Below are positions 34,060-42,567 of a stretch of 64,000 nt of DNA, in pieces. Each line of letters starts with the position of its first letter. The stretch's first letter is position 1. The stretch lies in the NCBI RefSeq assembly GCF_025465255.1, contig NZ_JAODNI010000141.1, forward strand, positions 1-64,000, read 5' to 3'. Source of the stretch: Pseudonocardia sp. Its GTDB lineage: Bacteria; Actinomycetota; Actinomycetes; Mycobacteriales; Pseudonocardiaceae. Under the pieces are notes generated by a model that did no database searches, had not been told where the DNA came from, and worked only from the letters and a program-made list of their open reading frames with translations. The translations under genes and the position numbers were made by a program.

Positions 34060-34065
34060 GGGTAC
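34060..34065 (+). promoter_or_regulatory. GGGTAC -10-like element
   Basis: GGGTAC ends 9 bases before ATG 34075. The -35 region at a 14-base spacing (ACTGG) is a weak match. Same arrangement as at 33029. Confidence 0.4.
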
Positions 34066-34074
34066 CCGACCGAC

Positions 34075-35283
34075 ATGACGACTTCCGACGAGCAGCAGGC
34101 CGATCTCACCGGCCGCGTCCCGGAGCACGCGGACCTGCTGGTCGTCGGCGGCGGGCCCGCCGCGCTCGCCGCCGCGACCGGCTACCGCGACCATGGGGGC
34201 GAGGGCACGGTCGTCCTCGTCTCGGACGACGACACCCTGCCCTACTTCCGGCCGCCGCTGTCGAAGGACTACCTGCGCGGCGAGACGGAGGAGGCCGACC
34301 TCTTGATCGAGCCGGAGTCGGCCTACGAGGACGCGGACATCGAGGCCCGGCTGAACGTCATGGTCACCGCGCTCGACGCAGGCGAGCGGACGGCCATGCT
34401 GTCCGACGGCGCCCAGCTCACCTACGAGCACTGCGTGCTGGCGACCGGTGCCGCACCGAAACCGCTGCCGGTCCCGGGGGCCGACGATCCCCGGGTCGCC
34501 TACCTGCGGACCCTGGACAGCGCCCGCACGCTGCGGACGGCGGCGGAGGCGGTGCGCTCGGCGGTCGTCGCCGGCTCGGGGTTCATCGGGTGCGAGGCCG
34601 CGGCATCCCTGGCCCGGCGCGGCCTGGACGTCACGGTCGTCAGCACCCAGGAGCTCCCGCAGCAGTCCCGGCTCGGCCCGGACGTCGGCGAGCGGATCGC
34701 CGGCTGGCTCAGGGACGAGGGGGTGACCCTCGTCGGCGGCGCCGAGGTCGAGGCGATCGAGGACGCGCAGCTGGTCCGGATCTCCGGCCGTGAACCGGTC
34801 CGCGGGGACCTCGTGCTCGTGGCGGCCGGGATCGACCCGCAGTCCACCCTCGCCGCCGCGACCGAGGCGGAGATCGAGAACGATCGTGTCGTCGTCGACG
34901 AGCACATGCGCAGCAGCGTTCCGGGCCTGTACGCCGCGGGTGACGTGGCGTACGCCCGCAACGGGCTCGCGAACCGGCACCTCGTCGTCGAGCACTGGGG
35001 CGAGGCGGACACGATGGGTGGCATCGCAGGGGCGACCGCCGCCGGGGCCGACGCGTCGTGGGCGCAGGCCCCGGGCTTCTGGTCCGTCGTGGGCGATCAC
35101 ACGCTGAAGTACGCGGCCTGGGGCGACGGTTTCGACGACGTCGAGTTCGTCGACCACGGGAACGGCGCGTTCGCCGCCTGGTACTCCGCCGAAGGGGTGC
35201 TCGTCGGCGTCCTGACGCACGAGGCGGACGACGACTACGAGCGCGGATCGAAGCTTGTCGAGGAGGGTGCGCCCACCCGTTGA
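34075..35283 (+). CDS. FAD/NAD(P)-dependent oxidoreductase (ferredoxin-reductase-like)
   Basis: A 402-residue two-dinucleotide-binding-domain flavoprotein. FAD motif LLVVGGGPAALAAATGY (about 22-38), then FRPPLSKDYLRG (about 61), the ATG motif VLATGAAPKPLP (about 121), the NAD(P)-binding VVAGSGFIGCEAAASL (about 163) and the second FAD motif VPGLYAAGDVAYA (about 281). The layout is that of rubredoxin/ferredoxin reductases feeding P450s, dioxygenases or thioredoxin-like partners. There is a C-terminal domain of about 80 residues as in AIF-type reductases. It lies between an LLM oxidoreductase and a stress-type sigma factor. Confidence 0.86.
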   Translation: MTTSDEQQADLTGRVPEHADLLVVGGGPAALAAATGYRDHGGEGTVVLVSDDDTLPYFRPPLSKDYLRGETEEADLLIEPESAYEDADIEARLNVMVTALDAGERTAMLSDGAQLTYEHCVLATGAAPKPLPVPGADDPRVAYLRTLDSARTLRTAAEAVRSAVVAGSGFIGCEAAASLARRGLDVTVVSTQELPQQSRLGPDVGERIAGWLRDEGVTLVGGAEVEAIEDAQLVRISGREPVRGDLVLVAAGIDPQSTLAAATEAEIENDRVVVDEHMRSSVPGLYAAGDVAYARNGLANRHLVVEHWGEADTMGGIAGATAAGADASWAQAPGFWSVVGDHTLKYAAWGDGFDDVEFVDHGNGAFAAWYSAEGVLVGVLTHEADDDYERGSKLVEEGAPTR

Positions 35284-35409
35284 GCGACGGGCGTGCCTCG
35301 CCGACCTGCGCGCTGCGGCGCGCAGCGGTAGCGTCGTCCACAGCCCCGGGTTCCCGGGTCGCCGTGGGTGCAGCCAGTCGCCCTTCCCTGTACGTCTCCT
35401 GGGAGGGTC

Positions 35410-36240
35410 ATGTCCGCACCACAGCTGGTCCCCAGCGATGCCGCCACGTCCACCGGACCGACCTCCGTCACACGGCCGGACAGCGAGTACGCGGACCAGA
35501 TGCCGCGCCTGCGCAGGTACGCGGCGCTCCACGAGGGGGACCCGCGACGGGCGGAGTTGCGCGAGGAGCTGATCCTCGCCTTCCTGCCGGTCGTGGAGAA
35601 CCTGGCCAAACGGCACGGCGCGGGCTACCCGGCGTCGAACGAGGACCTCGTGCAGGTCGGCACGATCGGCCTGATCAACGCCGTCGACCGCTGGGACCCG
35701 GACCGCGCCCAGGGCGACTTCCTCGGCTATCTCATCCCGTGCGTCCGGGGCGAGATCCTGCGCTACTTCCGGGACCGCACCTGGTCCACGCGGGTCCCGC
35801 GGCGGCTCAAGGAGCTCAGCGTCGCGATCACCCGCGCCACCGGCCCGCTCTCCCAGTCCCTCGGCCGCGCGCCGCGGCCCAGTGAGCTGGCCGAGCACCT
35901 CAAGGCGGACGTCAGCGAGATCATCGACGCGCTCGGCGCCAAGAACAGCCACCACGCCGGCCCGCTGGACGCCAGCGACCCCGAGACGGACACCTCGCTG
36001 GCGGACCGCCTCGGCGAGCTCGACGGGGAGCTGGAGACCGTCGAGTACCGGCACGCGCTGCGGCCGTTGCTGGCCCAGCTGCCCGACCGCGAGCGGACGA
36101 TCCTGCTGCTGCGGTTCTTCGGCGAGATGACGCAGACCCAGATCGCGGACCGCATCGGGATCTCCCAGATGCACGTCTCCCGGCTGCTCAGCCGGACCCT
36201 CGAGCAGCTCCGCCAGGGCCTCGTCGAATCCGAGTCCTGA
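35410..36240 (+). CDS. RNA polymerase sigma factor, SigB/SigF/SigG group
   Basis: A 276-residue group 3 sigma factor. Region 2 has DLVQVGTIGLINAVDRWDP (about 82-100) followed by GDFLGYLIPCVRGEILRYFR (core-binding and -10 melting). Region 3 contains LSQSLGRAPRPSELAEHL (about 145-162). Region 4 has LPDRERTILLLRFFGEMTQT and QIADRIGISQMHVSRLLSR (helix-turn-helix, about 240-258). Such factors govern stress or sporulation genes and are normally held by anti-sigma factors; none is encoded next to it. GGGAGGG stands close to ATG 35410. Six GGGTA(C/G) elements elsewhere in the window fit the -10 of this group. Confidence 0.87.
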   Translation: MSAPQLVPSDAATSTGPTSVTRPDSEYADQMPRLRRYAALHEGDPRRAELREELILAFLPVVENLAKRHGAGYPASNEDLVQVGTIGLINAVDRWDPDRAQGDFLGYLIPCVRGEILRYFRDRTWSTRVPRRLKELSVAITRATGPLSQSLGRAPRPSELAEHLKADVSEIIDALGAKNSHHAGPLDASDPETDTSLADRLGELDGELETVEYRHALRPLLAQLPDRERTILLLRFFGEMTQTQIADRIGISQMHVSRLLSRTLEQLRQGLVESES

Positions 36241-36301
36241 TCCGGCGCGCCGCGCGGGACCGCCCCGCGTGGTCCGGTGCCACACGCCCCTGAACGGCAG
36301 T

Positions 36302-36331
36302 GCGCCGGCCCCGGGGATCCGGGACCGGCGC
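36302..36331. terminator. hairpin between convergent sigma and symporter genes
   Basis: Arms 36302-36314 and 36319-36331 (GCGCCGGCCCCGG against CCGGGACCGGCGC) pair at 12 of 13 positions with a 4-base loop. It lies between two convergent stops and can serve both. Confidence 0.75.
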
Positions 36332-36349
36332 GCGCCGGGGTTCAGCGGG

Positions 36350-37996
36350 TCAGTGGTGGGACACCCCCTCCACGCCCGCCCCGGTCAGCGAGCGCACCTC
36401 CATCTCCGCGTACTTTCCCTCGTCCGCGCGCTCCTTCGACAGCACCGTGCCGAGGTAGCCGAGCAGAAACGACAGCGGGATCGAGACCAGGCCGGGGTTG
36501 TCCAGCGGGAACCAGTGGAAGTCCACGCCCTGCAGCATCGACGGGCTCCGGCCCGTCGCCGGGTCCACCGGCTTGCCCGACACCACCGGCGAGAAGATGA
36601 TCAGGATCAGGGTGATCCCGAGACCGCCGTAGATGCTCCACAGCGCGCCCTGGGTGTTGAAGCGCTTCCAGAACAGCGAGTAGAGGATCGTCGGCAGGTT
36701 CGCCGAGGCCGCGACCGCGAACGCCAGCGCCACGAGGAACGCGATGTTCTGCCCGTTGGCCAGGATGCCGCCGAGGATGGCGACGATCCCGATGACCACC
36801 GCGGTCCGCCGGGCCACCTTGACCTCGGTCTGCTGCTCGTCCTGGACGTTGCCGTGCTTGATCACGTTGATGTAGATGTCGTGCGCGAACGACGCCGACG
36901 CCGTGATCGTCAGGCCGGCGACGACCGCGAGGATCGTCGCGAACGCGACGGCCGCGATCAGGCCCAGCAGCACCGTGCCACCCAGCTCGTAGGCCAGCAG
37001 CGGGGCGGCGGAGTTGGCCGCGCCGGGTGCCTTCTTGATCGCGTCCGGACCCACCAGCGCCCCCGCGCCATAGCCCAGCACCAGCGTGAACAGGTAGAAC
37101 AGGCCAATCAGCCAGATCGCCCAGACCACCGAGCGGCGGGCCTCCTTGGCCGTGGGCACGGTGTAGAAGCGCATCAGGATGTGCGGTAGGCCAGCCGTGC
37201 CGAGCACGAGGGCGAGGCCGAGCGAGACGAAGTCCAGCTTCGTCAGCCCGGACTTGCCGTACTGGGCGCCGGGGCTGAGCAGCTTCTCCCCCGTCGCGCC
37301 CGCGCGCTCGACCGCGCTGCCCATCACCGAGGAGAGGTTGAACTTGAACAGGGTGAGCACCCAGACCGTCATGACGGCGGCGCCGATGATCAGCAGCACC
37401 GCCTTGATGATCTGCACCCAGGTCGTGCCGCGCATGCCGCCGATCAGCACGTAGGCGATCATCAGCGCGCCGACGATCGCGATGACGATCGACTGGCCGG
37501 TCTTGCTCTTGATGTCCAGCAGCAGCGCCACGAGGCCACCGGCGCCGGCCATCTGCGCGAGCAGGTAGAAGAACGACACGGCCAGCGTCGACGTGGCGGC
37601 CGCGGCGCGGACCGGACGCTGCCGCATCCGGAAGGCCAGGACGTCGCCCATCGTGTACTTGCCGGTGTTGCGCAGCAGTTCCGCGACCAGCAGGAGCGCC
37701 ACGAGCCAGGCGACGAGGAAGCCGATCGAGTACAGGAAGCCGTCGTAGCCGTAGAGCGCGATCGCCCCGGCGATGCCGAGGAAGGAGGCGGCGGACAGGT
37801 AGTCGCCGGAGATCGCGATGCCGTTCTGGGGGCCGGTGAACCCGCCGCCCGCGGTGTAGAAGTCCGACGCGCCGCTGCCGGCCTTCTTGCTGACCGCGAT
37901 GACGATGCCGAGCGTGATGACGACGAACGCGCCGAAGATGCTGATGTTCAGGATCGGGCTGCTGCCCTCGACCCCCGGGGTCTGCGCGAGGATCAT
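36350..37996 (-). CDS. sodium:solute symporter (ActP/MctC-like organic-acid transporter)
   Basis: A 548-residue SSS-family transporter with about 13 membrane segments. Signature stretches are GFTGPQNGIAISGDYLSAAS (about 52-71), GLPHILMRFYTVPTAKEARR (about 268-287) and LAFAVAASANLPTILYSLFW (about 425-444). Close relatives import acetate, pyruvate or propionate with Na+ or H+. Its start overlaps the DUF485 stop (ATGA), the standard yjcH-actP arrangement. A hairpin follows the stop. The LytTR/histidine-kinase genes upstream probably control one or both symporters. Confidence 0.9.
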   Translation of the reverse strand: MILAQTPGVEGSSPILNISIFGAFVVITLGIVIAVSKKAGSGASDFYTAGGGFTGPQNGIAISGDYLSAASFLGIAGAIALYGYDGFLYSIGFLVAWLVALLLVAELLRNTGKYTMGDVLAFRMRQRPVRAAAATSTLAVSFFYLLAQMAGAGGLVALLLDIKSKTGQSIVIAIVGALMIAYVLIGGMRGTTWVQIIKAVLLIIGAAVMTVWVLTLFKFNLSSVMGSAVERAGATGEKLLSPGAQYGKSGLTKLDFVSLGLALVLGTAGLPHILMRFYTVPTAKEARRSVVWAIWLIGLFYLFTLVLGYGAGALVGPDAIKKAPGAANSAAPLLAYELGGTVLLGLIAAVAFATILAVVAGLTITASASFAHDIYINVIKHGNVQDEQQTEVKVARRTAVVIGIVAILGGILANGQNIAFLVALAFAVAASANLPTILYSLFWKRFNTQGALWSIYGGLGITLILIIFSPVVSGKPVDPATGRSPSMLQGVDFHWFPLDNPGLVSIPLSFLLGYLGTVLSKERADEGKYAEMEVRSLTGAGVEGVSHH

Positions 37997-38358
37997 CGCT
38001 TCGTCCCCTCGATCTGCTCACGGATCGCGGTGGCCGCGGGGTCGAAGTGCTTGTCGGCCCACTTCACGTACCAGGTCGTGATCGCGAACGTCGAGACGAA
38101 CTGCAGCAATCCGAAGACCAGGCCCACGTTGATGTTGCCGACCAGCTTGATCGCCATGAACGACGGTGCGTAGCTCGCCAGCAGGACGTAGAGCAGGTAC
38201 CAGGCCAGGAACGCGCCGGTGAGCGGGAAGACGAACTTCCGGAGCCGGCTGCGCAGCTGCTGGAACTCCGGGCTCGCCTGGACCGTTGCCCAATCAGGGG
38301 CCTCCGTCCGCTCGCCTGACGGCGGGCCGGACGGTGGCGGGGACTCGGTGGTGCTCAC
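37993..38358 (-). CDS. DUF485 membrane protein (symporter partner)
   Basis: A 121-residue protein: a Pro/Ser-rich cytoplasmic N-terminus, then two membrane helices (FVFPLTGAFLAWYLLYVLLA and GLVFGLLQFVSTFAITTWYV) and a short basic C-terminus, as in YjcH/DUF485 proteins encoded before ActP-type symporters. GTG at 38358 has AGGAGG with a 4-base spacer. The stop overlaps the symporter start by 4 bases. An inverted repeat CTTCCG-CTC-CGGAAG about 70 bases upstream (38411-38425 region) could be an operator. Confidence 0.86.
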   Translation of the reverse strand: MSTTESPPPSGPPSGERTEAPDWATVQASPEFQQLRSRLRKFVFPLTGAFLAWYLLYVLLASYAPSFMAIKLVGNINVGLVFGLLQFVSTFAITTWYVKWADKHFDPAATAIREQIEGTKR

Positions 38359-38514
38359 GTTGCCTCCTTGCACGTGTCGGATCACTCGCACAGCACAGGA
38401 AAGGGCGCCCGCTTCCGGAGCGGAAGTAAGGCACGACACACCGCAGGGCGGCACGACGAACGGCCGACGAACGGTCGTGATCCACGACGGACGGTCGCCC
38501 GGATCACGCTCCGG

Positions 38515-40179
38515 TCAGGGCGTGCGGGTCTCGTCGAGGTGCAGGCGCAGCATGGTGGACTCCGCGCCCGGCGGCGGGTCGTCCGCCAGGGACACCAGGA
38601 CCATCGTCAGGAACGCCAGCGGCACGGACCACAGCGCGGGCTGGCCCAGCAGCAGGGCGGTCAGCCCCGGCTCCGGCCGCAGCACCAGGCTCGTCCCCAT
38701 CACCCCGGCGGAGGAGAGCAGCCCGACGGTCATCCCGACGAACGCCCCGCGGGGCGTCAGCCGCCGCCACCAGATCCCGAGCACCAGCAGCGGGCAGAAC
38801 GTCGACGCCGCGACGGCGAACGCGGACGTCACGACCGCGCCCACGTCGATCCGGACGGCGAGCAGCGCGAGCGGCACGACCACGGCGGCCGCGACGATCG
38901 CGCTCACCCGCAGCCTGCGCAGCCCGCCGGGCAGCAGGTCGTGCGCCACCGCGCCGGCCAGCGCGAGGACCAGACCCAGCGACGTCGCGAGGAACGCCGC
39001 GAATGCCCCCGCGGTGAGCAGCGCGGTGAAGACGGTCCCGGCCACGCCGCCGTCGACCCGGCTCGGCAGCGCGACGACCGCGGTGTCCGTCGCGCCGGAG
39101 AGGTACAGCTCCGGCAGCAGGATCCCGCCGAGCAGCCCGTACACCGCCGGGAACAGGTAGAACGTGCCGAGCAGGCCGACGGTGATCGCGGCCGTGCGGC
39201 GGGCGGCGCGGCCGTCCGGGTTGGTGTGGAAGCGGACGATGACGTGGGGCAGGCCCATGGTGCCCAGCGCCGTCGCCACCAGCACGGACCAGGTGGCGAG
39301 CAGCGGGTGGCCGGACCCGTTGTCGAGCAGCGGGCGCTGCCACAGTTCGCTGCCCGGCAGCGCCACCCCGCGGATCTCCGGCACCCGCCCGCCCGCCGGG
39401 AAGACCCAGCGCCCGTCCTCCGGCGCGACGTGCTCGCCCGGGCCCAGCGTTCGGGGGACGCCGTCCGCCAGGACCGTGATCGGCTCGCCGACCTCGAGCC
39501 GGGTGTCCAGCCGGAACTGGACCTCGGTGGCCGCCGGGAACCGGCTGTACTCGGCGGGGTGCAGCGCCTCCCGGCGGGTGTCCGCGCCCACGGCGAGCAG
39601 CAGCCAGACCGCCGGGACGATGAACAGGACGAGCTTGAGCACGAACTGGAAGGCCTGGACGTACGTCGCCGCGCGCATCCCGCCGAGCGCCAGGGTGATG
39701 GCGACGGACGCCCCGGCCACGACGACGCCGACCCAGTACGGCGTGCCGCCCACGACGGTCAGCACCTGCCCCGCCGCCGTGAACTGCGGGACCAGGTAGA
39801 GCCCGGCGATCACCAGCACCACCAGCGCGCTGAACCGGCGCAGCCGCGGCGAGCCCAGCCGGGCCTCGGCGAAGTCCGGGACGGTCAGCGCGCCCGTCCG
39901 GCGCATCGGCGCGGCCACCAGCACGAGCATGAGCAGGTAGCCCGCGGTGAACCCGACCGGGTACCAGAGCGCGCCCACCCCGTTCTTGACGACGAGGCCC
40001 GCGACCCCGAGGAACGACGCCGCGGAGAGGTACTCCCCCGAGACCGCCGCGGCGTTGAGGGTGGGCGAGATGCGCCGGGAGGCGACGAGGAAGTCCGAGG
40101 TCGAGCGCAGGGTCGCGACCCCACGGGCCCCGATCAGCAGCGTCGCCAGGATGACGGGCAGGGCGGCGAGCGCGATCAC
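38515..40179 (-). CDS. second sodium:solute symporter (SSS family)
   Basis: A 554-residue SSS transporter with about 13 membrane segments. ISPTLNAAAVSGEYLSAASF, GLPHVIVRFHTNPDGRAARR and SAFAVAASTFCPLLVLGIWW are the same three signature regions as in the symporter at 36350, so the two are paralogues of the organic-acid group. An extra extracytoplasmic loop of about 90 residues (about 240-330) is present. GTG at 40179 overlaps the preceding stop (GTGA), continuing a chain of overlaps from the kinase gene. There is no DUF485 gene directly with it; the 114-residue protein upstream may take that place. Confidence 0.87.
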   Translation of the reverse strand: MIALAALPVILATLLIGARGVATLRSTSDFLVASRRISPTLNAAAVSGEYLSAASFLGVAGLVVKNGVGALWYPVGFTAGYLLMLVLVAAPMRRTGALTVPDFAEARLGSPRLRRFSALVVLVIAGLYLVPQFTAAGQVLTVVGGTPYWVGVVVAGASVAITLALGGMRAATYVQAFQFVLKLVLFIVPAVWLLLAVGADTRREALHPAEYSRFPAATEVQFRLDTRLEVGEPITVLADGVPRTLGPGEHVAPEDGRWVFPAGGRVPEIRGVALPGSELWQRPLLDNGSGHPLLATWSVLVATALGTMGLPHVIVRFHTNPDGRAARRTAAITVGLLGTFYLFPAVYGLLGGILLPELYLSGATDTAVVALPSRVDGGVAGTVFTALLTAGAFAAFLATSLGLVLALAGAVAHDLLPGGLRRLRVSAIVAAAVVVPLALLAVRIDVGAVVTSAFAVAASTFCPLLVLGIWWRRLTPRGAFVGMTVGLLSSAGVMGTSLVLRPEPGLTALLLGQPALWSVPLAFLTMVLVSLADDPPPGAESTMLRLHLDETRTP

Positions 40180-40520
40180 CGTTCGGTCTGCTCTGCCCGC
40201 CGCAGCTGCCACCACGCCAGGAGGGCGAGGAACGGGTACGGCAGCACCGCGACCGCGAGCCACGCCACCGGCACGTCCGCGACCCGGACCGCGAGCAGCA
40301 CCGGCGCGACGTGCAGCAGCCCGGGCAGCCCCACCAGCAGCGCCGCGCCGCCGGACAGGGAGACCGCGGCCCAGCGCAGCTGCGTGCGCCGGATCCGCTC
40401 GGCCCGCTCGCGCTCGGACTCGGTGAGCCGCGGCGGCGGCACGGCGATGCCGCCCCGGCGGGCGGTCAGGACGACGGCGGTCTGCGGGCTCGTCACGGTG
40501 ACCCGGCGCAGGCGACTCAC
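40176..40520 (-). CDS. small two-helix membrane protein, putative symporter partner
   Basis: A 114-residue protein with a basic N-terminal half, then hydrophobic RWAAVSLSGGAALLVGLPGL and VAWLAVAVLPYPFLALLAWW segments and a charged tail. Its size, topology and position before an SSS symporter resemble DUF485/DUF4212-type partner proteins, but no clear family motif is seen. Its start overlaps the response-regulator stop and its stop overlaps the symporter start, each by 4 bases, so translation is coupled throughout. Confidence 0.72.
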   Translation of the reverse strand: MSRLRRVTVTSPQTAVVLTARRGGIAVPPPRLTESERERAERIRRTQLRWAAVSLSGGAALLVGLPGLLHVAPVLLAVRVADVPVAWLAVAVLPYPFLALLAWWQLRRAEQTER

Positions 40521-41305
40521 CGGGCCGCCCCGCCCAGCTCGCCGCGGGTGGCCGCCTCCAGGAGCAGGTCCCGCAGCTGACGGGCGTGCCGGCGGCTCAC
40601 CGGGACGTCCCCGGCGTCGGTGTGCGCGAGCAGGCCGCCACCGGAGTCGCTGCGCAGCTCCTGCACCGCCCGGACGGCGAGCAGGAACCCGCGGTGCACC
40701 CGCACGTACCCGACCCCGCCCCAGTGCTCCTCGAGCCGGGAGATCGGGATGCGGACGAGATGCGCGTCGTCCCGGGTGTGCAGGCGCACGTAGTCCCCGT
40801 TGGCCTCGGCGAACCGGACGTCGTCCCGGCGCACCCAGCGGGTCCGCCCGGCGAGCTCGACGGGCACGGCCGCCAGCTCGTCGAGGGCGCGCGTCTCGGG
40901 CTCCGCGCCCCCGGCGGGCGGGGCCGCAACCCGGCGCACCCGGCCCAGCGCCGCGTCCAGGCGCTCGGCCGAGACGGGTTTGAGCAGGTAGTCCAGCGCG
41001 CCGACGCCGTACGCGGACACGGCGTGCTCCTCGAACGCCGTGACGAAGACGATCTCGGGCGGGTCCGTCATCCGCGCCAGCAGCGAGGCCAGCTCGAGAC
41101 CGTCCATGCCCGGCATCGAGATGTCCAGGAAGACCGCGTCCAGCCGCTCCGCACCCTGCAGGATCCGCAGCGCGGACATCGCGTCCCCCGCCCGGTGCAC
41201 CTCGCGGACGCACGGGGCCGCGGACAGCAGCCGGCACAGCTCGTCGAGGGCGGGAGCGACGTCGTCGACGGCCAGCACGCGCAACCTCACGGCAGCAGGG
41301 TTCAC
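40517..41305 (-). CDS. LytTR-family response regulator
   Basis: A 262-residue regulator: receiver domain with acidic pocket AVDDVAPALDE, phospho-acceptor Asp in VFLDISMPGMDG (about D61) and Lys in YLLKPVSAERLD (about 110); then a LytTR DNA-binding domain (about 150-250) with RWVRRDDVRFAEANGDYVRL and YVRVHRGFLLAV. It should be phosphorylated by the kinase encoded upstream and control the symporter genes. GTG at 41305 follows GCGGAGGCGCC and overlaps the stop of a 25-codon frame that links it to the kinase gene. The stop overlaps the next gene. Confidence 0.87.
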   Translation of the reverse strand: MNPAAVRLRVLAVDDVAPALDELCRLLSAAPCVREVHRAGDAMSALRILQGAERLDAVFLDISMPGMDGLELASLLARMTDPPEIVFVTAFEEHAVSAYGVGALDYLLKPVSAERLDAALGRVRRVAAPPAGGAEPETRALDELAAVPVELAGRTRWVRRDDVRFAEANGDYVRLHTRDDAHLVRIPISRLEEHWGGVGYVRVHRGFLLAVRAVQELRSDSGGGLLAHTDAGDVPVSRRHARQLRDLLLEAATRGELGGAAR

Positions 41306-41379
41306 GGCGCCTCCGCGGGACGGAGCACGTCGGCGGTGTTCGACGGCGCCTCCGCGGGACGGAGCACGTCGGCGCTCAT
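41302..41379 (-). CDS. 25-codon linker frame between kinase and regulator genes
   Basis: From ATG 41379 (overlapping the kinase stop as ATGA) a frame reads MSADVLRPAEAPSNT then ADVLRPAEAP and stops with a TGA at 41304-41302 that overlaps the regulator GTG. The peptide is two near-identical 13-residue units made by a 39-bp duplication. The second unit's DNA contains the regulator's ribosome site. It could be a translational coupler rather than a functional peptide. Confidence 0.35.
   Translation of the reverse strand: MSADVLRPAEAPSNTADVLRPAEAP
41304..41374. repeat. 39-bp-period direct repeat (32-bp identical units)
   Basis: The 32-base unit beginning ACGGCGCCTCCGCGGGACGG is found at 41304-41335 and 41343-41374, separated by 7 bases. 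The period of 39 keeps the minus-strand frame open. Each unit carries the GGAGG that serves the response regulator. Confidence 0.9.
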
Positions 41380-42524
41380 GACGCCACGACCCCCGGCTGG
41401 AACCGCGGCACCCGCACGACGATCCGGGTCCCGGCACCCTCGGCCGTCTCGATGACCAGGCCGTACTGCGGCCCGTAGACCGCGCGCAGCCGCCGGTCCA
41501 CGTTCGCCAGCGCCAGGCCCGAGCCCGACCCGGCCCCGGCCAGCACCGCGCGGGCGAGCTCGGGATCCATCCCCGGCCCGTCGTCCTCGACGGCGATCAC
41601 GCAGTCCGTGCCCTGGGCCTCGCCGCTCACCTGCACCGATCCTCCGCCCTCGACCCGTTCGACGCCGTGTTGCACCGCGTTCTCCACCAGCGGCTGCAGC
41701 GCCAGGAACGGCACGGCCACCGGCAACACCTCCGGCGCGATCCGCACCTGCACTCGCAGCCGGTCCCCGAGCACGGCCCGGGCCAGCGCGAGATAGGCCT
41801 CGATCGCGAGGAACTCCCCGGCGACGGTCGTGTACTCACCGCGCCGCGCGAGATTGTGCCGGGTGTACTCCGCGAAGTCCCCGATGAGGTCCCGCGCCCG
41901 CTCGGGGTCCGAGCCGACGAACGCACCGATCGTCGTCAGCGCGTTGTAGACGAAGTGCGGGGAGATCTCGGCGCGCAGGGCGCGCAGCTCCGCGGCCTCG
42001 GCCGCCCCGGCGGACGACTCGAGCCGCCCGCGGACCAGCGCCTCCCCCACCCACCTCGCGGCCTGCCGCGCGGCCGCCGCCCGGACGTCCCCGACGACGA
42101 CGAGCACGCCGGCCAGCTCGCCCCTGACCTGCAGCGGGAGCGCGAGGACGTGCCCTGCCCGGCCTGCCCGGTGCCCGTCCCGCCGGACGTGTGCGACGAG
42201 CTCGGCGGAGTCCCCGGTCGGGCGTCCGGACCAGACCGGCGGGTCCCGGAGATCGGCGAGGCCCACGGCGTCCGCCTCCAGCAGGCCGCGCAGCCGCCGC
42301 GCCGCGGACACCGCGCGGTCCCCGCGGAGCCCGTCGCGCAGGTCCTCGGCGATCGTGCCGCCGACGGCGAGGACGGCCATCGCCTCATCCGCCCCGCTGC
42401 GGCCGCGCCATGCACCGAACCAGCCGCGACGACGCGGCGCTGCGGCCACCTCGCACCGGGTGGGGTCCTCCGCGGCGACGACGGATGAGCCGGCGGTGGG
42501 GGATCCGGCGGCGTCGGCGATCAC
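41376..42524 (-). CDS. LytS-type sensor histidine kinase
   Basis: A 382-residue kinase without clear membrane helices: a GAF-like N-terminal sensor region (about 45-175) and a His_kinase/HATPase C-terminal half. The phospho-acceptor is in EISPHFVYNALTTIGAFV (His about 190), followed by the N-box LQPLVENAVQHGV (about 280) and VEDDGPGMDP and GSGLALANVDRRLR (ATP lid, about 345). Absence of N-terminal membrane segments distinguishes it from classic LytS, so it probably senses a cytoplasmic signal. GTG at 42524 has TAGGGT 6 bases upstream. The stop overlaps the linker frame leading to the response regulator. Confidence 0.86.
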   Translation of the reverse strand: MIADAAGSPTAGSSVVAAEDPTRCEVAAAPRRRGWFGAWRGRSGADEAMAVLAVGGTIAEDLRDGLRGDRAVSAARRLRGLLEADAVGLADLRDPPVWSGRPTGDSAELVAHVRRDGHRAGRAGHVLALPLQVRGELAGVLVVVGDVRAAAARQAARWVGEALVRGRLESSAGAAEAAELRALRAEISPHFVYNALTTIGAFVGSDPERARDLIGDFAEYTRHNLARRGEYTTVAGEFLAIEAYLALARAVLGDRLRVQVRIAPEVLPVAVPFLALQPLVENAVQHGVERVEGGGSVQVSGEAQGTDCVIAVEDDGPGMDPELARAVLAGAGSGSGLALANVDRRLRAVYGPQYGLVIETAEGAGTRIVVRVPRFQPGVVAS

Positions 42525-42530
42525 GGGACA

Positions 42531-42536
42531 ACCCTA
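42531..42536 (-). promoter_or_regulatory. TAGGGT -10 box for the kinase operon
   Basis: On the minus strand TAGGGT ends 6 bases before the GTG at 42524, so transcription would start next to the codon. A TTCGGC lies 17 bases upstream as a possible -35. Confidence 0.5.
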
Positions 42537-42567
42537 GGGATGTGCGCGATCCGCCGAAACCGGGAAC

